DNA of 64,000 nt, taken from the NCBI GenBank assembly GCA_030248215.1, contig JASANG010000727.1:124001-188000 (forward strand). Direction: 5' to 3'. Below are positions 53,528 through 64,000 of the stretch, piece after piece. The DNA comes from Enoplolaimus lenunculus (Eukaryota; Nematoda; Enoplea; Enoplida; Thoracostomopsidae). The notes under the pieces are model-generated. The model searched no databases. It saw only the letters and a list, made by a program, of their open reading frames with translations, and was not told where the DNA came from. The translations under genes and the position numbers were made by a program. Within the stretch, counting starts at the first letter, position 1. Each line of letters opens with the position of its first letter.

Positions 53528-53744
53528 CGCGAACTATAGATTGTAACATTATTCGGCTATTAATTGAAAAATTTAAGTAACTGAACTCAAAAAACTGTAA
53601 ATACTTAAAGCAAAAATTTGAAATTTCAAAAGCTAATAAAAACACATTTGGTCAAAAAACATTTTGCTAAACCTTCATTCAAATCGCTAAAATTTAATAC
53701 TGTGTTCTACAGCGATTGCGTTCACGTGAACGATTGGTTAACCA

Positions 53745-54062
53745 AGAGTGCATGATACAACAGTGTGCAACTTTTTGGATTCCGCATGGTACAAAATGTA
53801 CCACCGGGCGTTACGATTTTGACCGACTCCCTCTTGTTTAGAGGGGGGTCGCTGTCACATGCAATAACCGTAAATTAAGCTATAAGCGGAGCAACTTGTT
53901 GCCTGATACATAAAGTGCCATGGTTCGCATAGGTTGTAACCTGCTTCTAAATAAAGTGGTGGAAGGCCAAAAAGACAACGCGTGCCGAGTTCATTCTTTT
54001 CTACGCAGAATGTACCCAGTTGCATACTCTTGTTGGAGTAAACATCATTCATTCTTGTTGTA
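53745..54062. mobile_element. MITE of the ACAAGAGTNTGCAACTGGG family
   Basis: CCAAGAGTGCATGATACAAC on the left, CATCATTCATTCTTGTTG on the right. The inner CGCAGAATGTACCCAGTTGC matches the other copies. Confidence 0.65.
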
Positions 54063-54121
54063 ACAAACCCTAATTTCAGTTTAAAGGAACACCTTTGACT
54101 ATGGTAAAGTATAGTGTTTTT

Positions 54122-54269
54122 GGCCCATGCATAGAACAGGGTCGGAACAGTAGTATGAGCGTATTCCTAAGCCTAAGCCTAAGCCTAAGCAAAAAAATAG
54201 TCTAAAGCTTAAACTGACTCTTTTATAGCCCCTCCGAAAAGCGATCCGGCCCTGTTCAATACATGGGCC
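54122..54269 (+). mobile_element. Family A TTAGGC element, short
   Basis: GGCCCATGCATAGAACAGGG to CCTGTTCAATACATGGGCC with only four CCTAAG units. The right flank is shared, inverted, with the left flank of 38923-39120. Confidence 0.88.
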
Positions 54270-55487
54270 GTGTTTAGTATTGTCCCTATAATCAACAATT
54301 ACTAAAGTAGTTTTTCGAAGCTTTCATACAACGTTTATATGATTTTAGTCTTATTTTCATCTGAATTAATTACGTTAAAAACATACAGGCGTATGAATTG
54401 GCAGGAATTGTTAGCATAGGTGCCAAATACATTTCTAGAGAGGGTAAAAATACTTTTTCTGTTGAGTTCCTTTAATGTTTATCAAAACAATTTTTACCCA
54501 AAGAAAAGGGAATGATATCCTTAGGGGTCATGCCTCCCGTTTCAGTGACCCTCGTCAACCGGGTGCAAAATTTCGTAAAAAAACGGTGTTGTTTCAGATA
54601 AAACATTTTATAAGAAATGATTTTAGTTACACTATCCTTCTATTTCAAACTGAGAGATTTATGCAAAGTTCACAATAACTTTTGAGTGACTGCCACCGAT
54701 TTGTACCTGCGTTAGGGTTACCTCATGCACTCATTTTAAAATGTACACTCGTTGGTCTCTCCCTAACGAGTGTAACATTTGACACTCGTTAAGATGGCGC
54801 TGACGGAAATTTGATATTCATATATATGTTTATATCTACAACACATAAAATTTTTTATATGTGTAGATAATAGTAGCAGTATTTGCTGTTTTGTTCACTG
54901 CAGTTCTTGCTTTTAAATTTCGTTTGACGAGTGCAAAATGAACTTTGCGTGCTGGGTGAACCATATTTTTGGCACGGTATCATGTAAAATTGTTTGTCTT
55001 AATGAAGCTTACTACACCATGAGATTTACGCCAAGGTTGACTAATACTAGTCTTAATCTTAAGCGTTATTCACAAGGGCAAGTTTTTGCTACAAAAACTT
55101 GCAGCAGCAACTTGCATGTTTAAGTCTTGTCCAAATTTCCGCTCGGAAAACTTGCAGCTGCAAATATAATTTATTAAAAATCATAGCTAAAAATTTAGTT
55201 CATATGCGCAAATAACCGTGCAAGTTCACTGAATTTATTGCAGCCACTTTCTCATTGACTGATGAAAAAATGCCAGTTCTGCGTGCAATTTGCAGCAGTA
55301 AGTTCTCACAGCAAAAACTTGCGCGTGTGAATAGGACTTAAATTTTAATCAAAACCTACGCGTTTATCTCAAGTGTAGGAAAACCGATACAGGAGCCTAG
55401 TTTCACGCACGGCATGCTAGTAACGAAACATTTCCATATGATCGAGAATTTTTAGTTTTAGCTAAAATGATCGTAGCAATCTACTTT
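54270..55487. other. Intergenic, nothing recognised beyond short repeats
   Basis: 54270-54325 is the repeat shared with 38873-38922. 54712-54795 resembles the fold-back at 32530-32665. Frames at 54475 and 54938 have no support. Confidence 0.35.
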
Positions 55488-56140
55488 TGGCAGCTTGGGA
55501 CACGTTTTATCCCTTTTAGCATATTGGGTAACATTTTGTCTGCTAATAGACTCTGTATCATATTCAAAAGTCGTATTTGTCTGCTATCATTTTGTGTAGG
55601 TCACCTTTTGTCCTTTAATATCATAAAATATTCGACGTATTGTCAGCGAATATCATATGATATATTTTCAAATGTCTGCATACTTGAGGTAACATACCCA
55701 AATTATCCTGTTGAATATCATATGATACTAGAATTTGAAATTTGAATTTTTGAATTATGACAGTTTTCTAAGCGGTTTTGTGTCGGAAATGAATTCGCAG
55801 ACGTGTATTTGGTATTTTAAGAACAGCTGTGCGTCTGCCGTTCGACATTCCATTTATTTATTAGCACCCAAAAATTACACTGTCCCGCTGAAAATCATAT
55901 GATATGCGTTGTAATTCTGGAATATCATATGATATTCCCATAAATGTCCCCCACTGTCACGTAATATACCGACTCTTGTACACATTGATGTTCTGAGAGC
56001 GGCGGTTTGTAAGCAAATGTCATATGTCATTCGACTTTTGTCAATTCACCCGATATGAATGCTCGAATTTTAACGTTGGCCTCGAATCAACATGGGACAA
56101 ACCTTGTCCCACCTGCACCGGTTATAACGTGAATCCCGCA
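55488..56140. mobile_element. 670-bp TIR element, left end lost
   Basis: GGCAGCTTGGGACACGTTTT to GTTATAACGTGAATCCCGCA, about 85-90 per cent like 30866-31535 by eye. The left 20 bases of the inverted repeat are replaced by unrelated sequence. Confidence 0.7.
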
Positions 56141-56229
56141 TTATATGGACACAAAGCTAAAAGTAACCACCGAATACTGGCAATAGTATGCCGTATATAA
56201 TAAGCACACAATACATAATTTAGAAACAT

Positions 56230-57440
56230 GACAAAATTTACCAAAATTATAATCAGAAAATTCAGCGAATATCGTTGGTATATGATTACTTAACATTATT
56301 GAATGCAGAGGTTGCAACATTTACCAAATCTATTCCTAACATACAATTATGGTCTTCGAGTTCTTTAGGTTATCTTTAGGTTACAAAAAGTGTACCATTA
56401 CACAGAATTTAATTCTATAATTATAAATTTGTTAGCAAATTTGCATACGGTTTGCCCAATGTTTGTTTCAACAAAGAGAACATAACAGCAGTTAAGTAAT
56501 ATATAATCAGAAACTTCTGCTGAGACCTATGATTGCTTAAATTATTGAATGCAAATTTAGCAATTTCTATCAAATTTAATCATAGCATATGGTTTTCGAG
56601 TTCTTTAGGTTACAAAAACAGTAGAATTACACAGAATTTTATTCCAAATATAGATTTGTTAGCAAATTTGCATACAGTTTGCCCAATGTTTGTTTCAACA
56701 AAGAGAACATAACAGCAATTAAGTAATATATAATCAGAAACTTCAGCTGAGACCTATGATTGCTTAAATTATTGAAGGCAAATTTTGCAATTTCTATCAA
56801 ATTTTATCATAGCATATGGTTTTCGAGTTCTTTAGGTTACAAAAACTAGAATTACACAGAATTTTGTTCCAAATATAAATTTGTCAGCAAATTTGCATAC
56901 AGTTTGCCCAATGTTTGTTTCAGCAAAGAGAAGACAACAGCAATTAAGTAATATATAATCAGAAACTTCAGCTGAGACCTATGATTGCTTAAATTATTGA
57001 ATGCAAATTTAGCAATTTCTACCAAATTTATTCATAACATAAAGTTATGGTTTTTGAGTTCTTTAGGTTATGTTTAGGTTACAAAAAGTGTAGAATTACA
57101 GAGAATTTTATTCCAATTTTAAACTTGTTAGCAAATTTACATACAGTTTGCCCAATGTTTGTTTCAACGAAGAGAACACAACAGCAATTGCCTATAACAC
57201 AGCAGCAATTACCTAGAACACACTAGCAATTACCTAGAACATAACAGCAATTACCTAATTTATAATCAGAAAATTCAGCTGAGACCTATGATTGCTTCAA
57301 ATTATTGAATGCAAATTTTGCAATTTCAACCATATTTGTTCATGACATGCAATTATGGTTTTTTTGAGTTCCTAATATATTAGGTTACAAAGCTTTAGAG
57401 TTATACGAAATTATATATATTCAGAAGTCATTTTGTTAAA
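56230..57440 (+). repeat. Satellite of about 226-base units
   Basis: Five units. The anchor GAGACCTATGATTGCTTAAA occurs at 56522, 56749 and 56974 (steps 227 and 225) and near 57281 (step 307), and a diverged unit precedes. The long step holds a local expansion of ACAGCAATTACCTAGAACA-like pieces at 57178-57258. Unit borders follow TTTGCCCAATGTTTGTTTCA. Confidence 0.88.
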
Positions 57441-57518
57441 ATTTTTGCTGTTTATCTTCAAACAAACATATTAATTTGTATCATTTCGTTAATACCAAAA
57501 TTTTGCAACATTTTGTAC

Positions 57519-57612
57519 ACTGCAAAAAAATGGTGAGCCAAATTGACTCTTTCTAAGATAGGCTTTTCCGGACTACGCAAACTGAGTCAAATTCAACTCC
57601 GCCAGAGTCATC
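57519..57612. mobile_element. Family D MITE, left half
   Basis: CACTGCAAAAAAATGGTGAG to CTCCGCCAGAGTCA, then unrelated sequence. Confidence 0.7.
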
Positions 57613-57945
57613 TCCTAATCAGCTTTTATTCTGCAAAATTAGCTAAATCAATCAATCCATGGCCTAATGATGTATCATTTGCAATTGTTTTGCAATTTTC
57701 AGATTTGTGCGCAATTATAAGTTTTGTCGCTGCCACTGTCGCATGACTCTGCAAGCGATAAACTTATATAATTGTTTGCATTAATAACTGTTGCTCTTCA
57801 CAAATTTAGTTGAATAATCACAAACACTATAAGTAACACTATATATAGCAGGTCTCCAGGTAGCATGTGTGCCGGAAAAGACCTTAAAACTGATGCAGGT
57901 ACGCAATTCTAAGTTTTGCTTTGACAATTTTTTAATTTTCATGTA

Positions 57946-58396
57946 CTGTAGTGATCCGAATAAGAGGGTGTGGGATAATAAGAGGGGGGTGGTCCCATTT
58001 TGAGTCCCAATCAATAGCAGTCCGTATCCATAATAAGAGTCCGTAAGCGAATAGAGTCAATAAATCTTAATGAGAGTCCATGATGCTCAGTTATTCCTAA
58101 TTGTAGTGCTAAATGACTCAAGGACGGAATAAAATTGAGTTCGAATCTTTAAAGCGTTCTTAACTTTTGAAAGTAAATTTGTCAGTATAACCTTGCATGA
58201 TCGTTCAAGCTGTTGACGCAAGACAAATAAACGTTTCATTCAACGGATAATTGCAGTACCGGATATATATCATTAACTAAGGGCGGTGGAGCTTGGGATA
58301 AAAATAATAACAGTCCGTAACCGAATAACAAGGGGATGTTTTTTCTGGACAGGCCAAATAAATATCAGTTCCCCCCTCTTATTCGGGTCACTACAG
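57946..58396. mobile_element. Family F element in a TA site
   Basis: CTGTAGTGATCCGAATAAGA to CTTATTCGGGTCACTACAG, TA on both sides. Confidence 0.87.
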
Positions 58397-58501
58397 TAGG
58401 CTGTTATTGATAATGAAAATATTTCTTAACGATGTCATGTGGTCACCGACACTGTATGATTATGCTTAAGTCACACGTGTGTGCAAATTCGTCCAGTATT
58501 T

Positions 58502-58699
58502 GGTCCATGTTACTTTAAGGGGCGTTCAGATTTCGGCAGGTCTATAAAAGAGCGAGTTTAGATTCTAAATTACATTTTTTTGCGTAGGCTTTGGCTTATG
58601 CTCAGGCTTAGGCTTAGGAACACACTTTTGCAACGCTTTAGGCGTAGGCTTAGGTACACGCTTAATCTACTGTTACGCCCCTTAAAGTAAACATTGGCC
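58502..58699 (-). mobile_element. Family B TTAGGC element with 8-bp duplication
   Basis: GGTCCATGTTACTTTAAGGG to CCTTAAAGTAAACATTGGCC. CAGTATTT (58494-58501) and CAATATTT (58700-58707), one mismatch. Confidence 0.9.
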
Positions 58700-58983
58700 C
58701 AATATTTTGACGGTGCTCATGCTACGACGTACGCTTGAGATAACCAAGTAATAGCATCAGCATTTGTATAAAATATTAAATAATTCACACGTCATTTAGT
58801 AATATGTTGCTATCAGTAATGTGTGTTAGCTTGAATTTTGATACCTTATCGCTATTAGTTCTGGTCCGTAAAAACTGCACTAGCATCAACTGCAAATGAG
58901 TCCAACTAAAGACAAATATCGTTAGCTTTGTTATATCATTTGGGTGTTTTAACTGTTGCCGGATTTCGCTGGTTCAATATTAT

Positions 58984-59187
58984 AGACCATGTATAGAACA
59001 GGGCCGGATCGTTTTCCGGAGGGGCTATAATAGTCAGTTTGAGCTTTAGACTAATTTTTTTGCTTAGGCTTAGACTTAGGCTCAGTGAATAGGCTCATCC
59101 TTATGCTTAGGCTTAGGTTTAGGCTTAGGTTTTTGGCTTAGGAATATGCTTATACTACTGTTCCGGGGCCTGTTTTATACATGGGCC
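58984..59187 (-). mobile_element. Family A TTAGGC element with perfect 8-bp duplication
   Basis: AGACCATGTATAGAACAGGG to CTGTTTTATACATGGGCC. AATATTAT at 58976-58983 and 59188-59195. Confidence 0.9.
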
Positions 59188-59407
59188 AATATTATTTTTA
59201 GTCTAATCATAGCTGATGCAATTTTTTTCCTGTTTACAACAGTTTATATTAGGTACCAGACGTAAAGTCACTAGAGAAAACTGAACAGAAAATTCAACAA
59301 CGATGCCGCAATTAATACTGCTCTTGGGACATTGAAAATAAGCCAAGACTTTGTTGGCCTTCGAGTGTGAAAAATGATTAGAATGACACAATTTCTATTA
59401 ATTAAAT

Positions 59408-60021
59408 GGCCAATGTTACTTTTAGGGGCGTAACAGTAGAATAAGCGTATTTCTAAGCCTAAATCCAAGCCTATTGCTGTATTGACCCGAATAAGAGGGG
59501 GGTAATAAAAGGGAGGGGTACCCATTTTGGGTCCGAATCAATAGGAGTCCGTGTCCCTAATTAGAGTCCGTACGCGGATAGAATCCCTAAACCCTAATTA
59601 GAGTCCATAAATGTTAATTAACCCTAATTGTAGCGCATAAATCACTTCAGGACTAAATAATTTGAGTTCGAAACTTTAAAGCGTACTTAATTTTTGAAAG
59701 TACATTCCTAAGTATATCCTTGAATTATCACTCAAGCTATTGACACAAGACAAATATACGTTTAATTCAACAGATAATTGCAGTACCGGATATATATCAT
59801 TAACTAAGGGCGGCGTAGCGTGGGTTAAAAATAATAACAGTCCGTAACCGAATAACAAGGGGGGGGGGCGTACCTTCTAGAGAGGCCAAATAAATATCAG
59901 TCTCCCCCTCTTATTCGGGTCAATACAGTAAGCCTAAGCAAAAAATGTAATCTAGAATCTATAAACCTACTCTTTTATAGACCCACCGGAAACCTGAACG
60001 CCCCTTAAAGTAACATGGGCC
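59408..60021 (+). mobile_element. Family B TTAGGC element split by a family F element
   Basis: GGCCAATGTTACTTTTAGGG to CTTAAAGTAACATGGGCC. Perfect duplication AATTAAAT at 59400-59407 and 60022-60029. The array is cut at CCTATTG by 59477-59928 and resumes with TAAGCCTAAGC. Confidence 0.9.
59477..59928. mobile_element. Family F element nested in a family B array
   Basis: CTGTATTGACCCGAATAAGA to CTTATTCGGGTCAATACAG, with TG before and TA after. Full length. Confidence 0.88.
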
Positions 60022-60933
60022 AATTAAATTACGTTCCAAAAGCTTATACCTGATAAACAAAATTAACAATTTTAAATCACGCCAATCAAATCATTTTTAA
60101 ATGTTGAAACGTTTATTTTACATAAACAAAACTTTACAAACAGTGTCAAGATTAATTTTGATCCTGAGGCAACGCGAACCCGTATCCTGAGGGGCGCCTA
60201 GGGTTCAGCCTATTTGGAAAATTTTTGCTCATCTTTGATCACATTATTTCAGACCTGTTGACTCCCATTGTATTCCTGCCGTTTAATACTGCTCCCGAGA
60301 CAACACAGACCAGTAACCAAAGGGAACTAGGAGTTTATACTCTTTAGGAAACGTGTTGCCCAAACCTAGAAAAGTATTACCCCCATTACGCAAAACCTGT
60401 AAAAGTCTTCATCTCATGATGAAACGGTACTGTTGTTCCTCTATATCCTCTATACAGCTTTCCGAGCTGGCTACGGGTCTGAGACAACCAAAACGAAACT
60501 TAGCAACATTTCGAATGCCAGAAATACTTAGAAATGAAACTTAATTTAATAATTATATTAATTAGTTTTGACAGAACAATACCTGATCGACATAGTTTAA
60601 CAAATTAAACCAAACGTACAATCTATTAAATAATTATAGCGAATACAAAGAAAACTTCTGCCAAACCAAGTTCCACGAAACGATATCAAGGCGGCAATTT
60701 TTGCCATTTTTAGGAATTGTTCAGTACCCGTAGTCAAAATGGTGCCAACCCCCTTTGAAATATTCTGTCTTCCACTAGAAATATGACAGCCCCATTTGTA
60801 AGCTTGTTAGTTCGGTACGTTCAGCTTATAAATATAGTTTTAAACCCACCCTAACAGGTTCTAGTTTATTTACTGTATGTTTACGTAAAACAGAAATGCC
60901 TGAAGCTTAGGATATAAGCGGTCCAGAGGTGTA
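60022..60933. other. Intergenic, nothing recognised
   Basis: A 63-codon frame at 60353-60544 has no domain or splice context. No repeat family is recognised. Confidence 0.35.
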
Positions 60934-61364
60934 CTGTAGTGACCCGAATAAGAAAGGGGGACTGATATTTACTTGGCCTATCCAGAGGATTCCCCTCCTT
61001 GTTATTCGGTTATGGATTATTTATTTTAACCCACGCTCCGCCACCCTTATATATCCGGTACTGCAATTATCCGTTGCATTAAACGTTTATTTGTCTTGTG
61101 TGAATAGCTTGAGCGATAATACAAGGTTTTACTTAGGAATGTACTTTCAAAATTTAAGTACGCTTTAAAGTTTCGAACTCAAATTATTCGGTCCTGGAGT
61201 CATTTATGCGCTACAATTAGGGTTAATTGACATTTATGGATTCTAATTAGGGTTTAGGGACTCTATCCGCTTACGGACTCTTATTAGGGATACGGACTTC
61301 AATTGATTCGGACTCAAAATGGGGACCCCCTCTTATTACCCCCCTCTTATTCGGGTCAATACAG
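60934..61364. mobile_element. Family F element in a TA site, well kept
   Basis: CTGTAGTGACCCGAATAAGA to CTTATTCGGGTCAATACAG, TA on both sides. A good reference copy for the family. Confidence 0.88.
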
Positions 61365-61814
61365 TATACTATGACAGAAATACACGGTATCTAAATTTCC
61401 CACGGAAATTTCTGAAGAGAATACGATAGAGCACATTTAGTAGACTTTATAGTGTTAAATTTCTAATACTTGAAGGTCAAAACAATGTCATTTTTTACAC
61501 GATGAAATGAATTAATTGCGGTGCCTCTTGAAGCAGGCGAAATGCACCTGAATGGCAAATGTTTGTATAGATGATACCAAAAATGGGCTCAATAAAATAA
61601 AATTAATGACGTCAATGTGTTATGATAACACAATTGCAATTTGTCTCATAATTTGTAACATTATTGCAGCGAAGATAAAGCAACTACACACGGTACATCT
61701 TCCTATTGCACTCAGAGAGACCAGTAAACTTAGCGACCGAGACGGTTGTTTAGGCTTATTTGTAGGAGAAGAATTTAGGTTTATATTTTGGTCAAATATT
61801 CTCAAATGCGTATA
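61365..61814. other. Intergenic, nothing recognised
   Basis: A 96-codon frame at 61552-61842 runs into the family D element downstream and shows no domain, so it is not called. Confidence 0.3.
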
Positions 61815-62037
61815 CACGGCAAAAAATGGTGAGTCAAATTGACTCTCTCCGAAATAGGCTTTTCGTGACTACACAAACTGAGTCAAAACTCGACTCCGCC
61901 AGCGTCAAATTCGATTCACTGAATCGCTCACTGAGTCGAACTATTTGACTCTGGCGGAGTCGAATTTGACTCAGTTTGTGTAGTCCGGAAAAGCCTATTT
62001 CGGAGAGTGTCAATTTGACTCACCATTGTTTGCAGTG
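61815..62037. mobile_element. Family D palindromic MITE in a TA site
   Basis: CACGGCAAAAAATGGTGAGT to CACCATTGTTTGCAGTG, TA on both sides. A full-length copy. Confidence 0.88.
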
Positions 62038-62230
62038 TAGCAACTGTCACCAGTTAGTAATAGGTTTTCAACCTCACTAACGATTGTAATTGTTGAACTC
62101 AAATTTGATACAGGAGGAGAGCAAATCATGTTTTAAAAATGTGCTGAATTTTGTGCCTCAACATTTTCTGGTTCGAAAGTTACAAGACCTATCACCAGCT
62201 TGTGATATTTGCTACACACATTTGAGAATA

Positions 62231-62362
62231 CGGGTTTAGGTTCAAGCTTAGGTTTGCGTTATGGTTCAAGCTTAGGTTTGTATTCTGGTTCAAGCTTAGG
62301 TTTGTATTATGTTTCAAGCTTAGCTTTGTACTATTGTTCAAGCTTAGGTTTAGGCTTACGTT
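62231..62362 (+). repeat. TTAGGT minisatellite, 24-base unit
   Basis: Five units of GGTTCAAGCTTAGGTTTGTA plus TTNT, ending in TTAGGTTTAGGCTTACG. It is preceded by ATTTGAGAATACGGG. It looks like a telomere-like array that drifted and then re-amplified. Confidence 0.8.
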
Positions 62363-62447
62363 CCGTGGGAATGTTCTCATCATTAAAATGAACCACTTTT
62401 ACATCTTAGGATGTATGGATAATTGCAAAATCCGCCTCATGGTGTTG

Positions 62448-62592
62448 ATTTTTTCAACATAGCAATTCGGCAAAACTTGACATTCCTCAAAGTACTGACA
62501 TTAACCTGACTACCGGTTACCGGAACTTTGCAAGTCTATGCTTTAAAGTGGTACACCGATTGTGTGTCCAAAAATAAAATGTCATCTTACAA
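62448..62592. repeat. Dispersed repeat, pair of 22785-22925
   Basis: Same order of phrases as 22785-22925, with CCGGTTACCGGAACTTTGC here against CCGGTACTTTGCC there. Confidence 0.65.
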
Positions 62593-63309
62593 ACAACGGT
62601 ATATAACAGTCAAATTGAATTTCGGGTTTTGACGGCAAATTAAATTAGCGACCAGACAGTGGTCGAAGAAAACTTAATTTACATACCTCAACCTGAAGTG
62701 AAAATTTGATATTACGTGTCATTCTTGAAACCAGCTGCGATATTAATCTGTTATCTTTTGTCTGGTAAACCCTTATTCATCGAATTATGTGTTGCGTTAA
62801 TCGATTCGGTTGTTTTTACAGAACAAAGACCATTCGGTGTATTGAGTGGGTATGTTCTTGAAATAATTGTCGAAAAAACTTAAAACAATGGTGTAGTCTA
62901 AAGTTAAACCGACTCTATTATAGCCCCTCCGGAAAACGATCCGGCCCTGTTCTATACATGGGCCAACAAGCGACAAGTTATCGGGCGACGAATTGTCATG
63001 ATACCGTTACAGCAGTACAATTTCTGGTTTAAAAACTGCATTTTAACAAATATTTGACTTATTTTAGCTTACATTAAAAATCGATTTATTAAATTTTGTT
63101 ATACTTCAAGCAGGTATAAACGAAGAGACAAACGGAATATTAAGTTTATATCCGGCGTTGGAGGAAATTAATTTTACTAAATGAAACATCGAATTTAACC
63201 AGTATTGTTTGCAACTCGAATAAACGCAATATAAAACCGAAAATAATACCAATAATTTTAAAAATTTTGAATAAATAAAGCGTTTTGTTATTGCTTAATA
63301 TGTGCCTTA
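62593..63309. other. Intergenic with one family A right end
   Basis: Apart from 62892-62964 nothing is recognised. Confidence 0.35.
62892..62964 (+). mobile_element. Family A element, right end only
   Basis: GTCTAAAGTTAAACCGACTC, then CCTCCGGAAAACGATCCGGC and CTGTTCTATACATGGGCC. The TTAGGC part is absent. Confidence 0.8.
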
Positions 63310-63549
63310 CAATCAAAATAATATTTCTGGTATTTAAGAAAAAAATTCTTACATTTAAGAAATATGTTTAGCAAGGTGCGCTTGAAAAGTATTTCTGTTA
63401 TAACAGAGAAGTTTTTAAAAAAGTTTTAAAATAAAGTCGAAAAATAAAGGGTTTCCGATAAGAAAATTGTCTTAAATATCAGAAAAAATTTTCAGATTTG
63501 GCACAGAAAATACATTTCTGAATAAATTCAGAAATACTTTTTTGTGTGC
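63310..63549 (+). mobile_element. Mariner-like MITE
   Basis: CAATCAAAATAATATTTCTG to AGAAATACTTTTTTGTGTG. TA on the left. Third copy of the family seen at 10208 and 24302. Confidence 0.75.
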
Positions 63550-63697
63550 AGAATTGAATTAATACTGCAAAACATGCCTGTGGCAAACTTTAACTTGGTG
63601 ACGACCAGCTGCAAAATGACTTAAAAAATATTGATTCTTTAAGGGTAAGTTGACTGTTGACGAAAATTCAATGATGTACAATATTCGTACCTTACAG

Positions 63698-63911
63698 GGC
63701 CAATGTAAAGAACACGCGCGGAACAATATTTATAACCATATTCCTAAGCCTAAGTCTAAGCCTAGGCCTACGCCTAAGCGTAGGAATGAGGATATTCCTA
63801 AGTTTAAGCCTAAACCTACGCCTACGCCAATTAAAAAATAACTCTAAAGCTTAAGCGTACTCTATTGCAGTCCCAAAGAAAAACGTTCCGCCCCTGATCT
63901 GTACACGGGTT
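63698..63911 (+). mobile_element. Family C TTAGGC element
   Basis: GGCCAATGTAAAGAACACGC to CCCCTGATCTGTACACGGGTT. CCTTACAG (63690-63697) and CCTTATAG (63912-63919) form a target duplication with one mismatch. Confidence 0.85.
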
Positions 63912-64000
63912 CCTTATAGAAACGGCTGCGGACTGGATATAATACGTCTAGACTGATCCAGACAGAAATAAAGGGGATTTACAGGCGGAATCCGCGAAAC

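Noticed and set aside
61552-61842. 96-codon frame
   Set aside because: Its last part is translated from a family D MITE, and the opposite strand is open over the same bases.
1-64000. LTR retrotransposons, endogenous viruses or Polintons
   Set aside because: No long direct terminal repeats and no recognisable polymerase, integrase, capsid or envelope translation in any frame supplied by the sequence.

Overview
The window looks like a TE-rich animal genome, most probably a nematode. Two observations support this: (TTAGGC)n, the nematode telomere repeat, occurs in dozens of places, and several introns end in TTTTCAG, the nematode 3' splice site. Long introns and wide gene-poor gaps do not suggest a Caenorhabditis-like compact genome. 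I cannot name the species.

Host genes. From left to right: (1) a WDR55-type WD40 protein on + (968-6844, four exons, with one in-frame TGA in exon 1); (2) a small secreted eight-cysteine protein on - (8726-8932); (3) a six-exon secreted, probably GPI-anchored protein on + (15110-20638) built from four exact C-X5-C-X5-C-X4-C modules plus a fifth variant; (4) a second small secreted protein on - (25854-26096) with the same eight-cysteine framework as (2); (5) a five-exon bestrophin chloride channel on - (30190-37709); (6) a five-exon rhodopsin-class GPCR on - (41904-48934) with NHY in place of DRY. All splice joins given keep the reading frame. The first exon of gene 3 is duplicated, with its flanks, inside intron 4 of the GPCR gene (42711-43110). 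Nothing that I can support as protein coding lies from about 49000 to the end.

Repeats. Almost everything else is short non-autonomous DNA transposons; I saw no transposase. Families: (A, B, C) elements ending in GGCCCATGT...ACATGGGCC with 8-bp target duplications, nearly all carrying (TTAGGC)n-like arrays in the middle; (D, E) palindromes starting CACTGCAAA or CACTGTAAA in TA sites; (F) about 430-450 bp elements with ends CTGTAGTGACCCGAATAAGA in TA sites; hAT-like elements starting CAGGGTGCAACCGG with 8-bp duplications; a TTAA-flanked piggyBac-like element with a tRNA-like promoter module inside; a 670-bp element in TAA sites; a mariner-like 243-250 bp element; and a 550-bp near-perfect palindrome. 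There are also several minisatellites, including a 226-bp satellite at 56230-57440.

The most unusual system is the set of 25 or more telomere-repeat-carrying elements. Three families with different subterminal sequences share the outer ends, the 8-bp target size and the TTAGGC core, have swapped ends with each other, and one sits exactly on a bestrophin splice donor.
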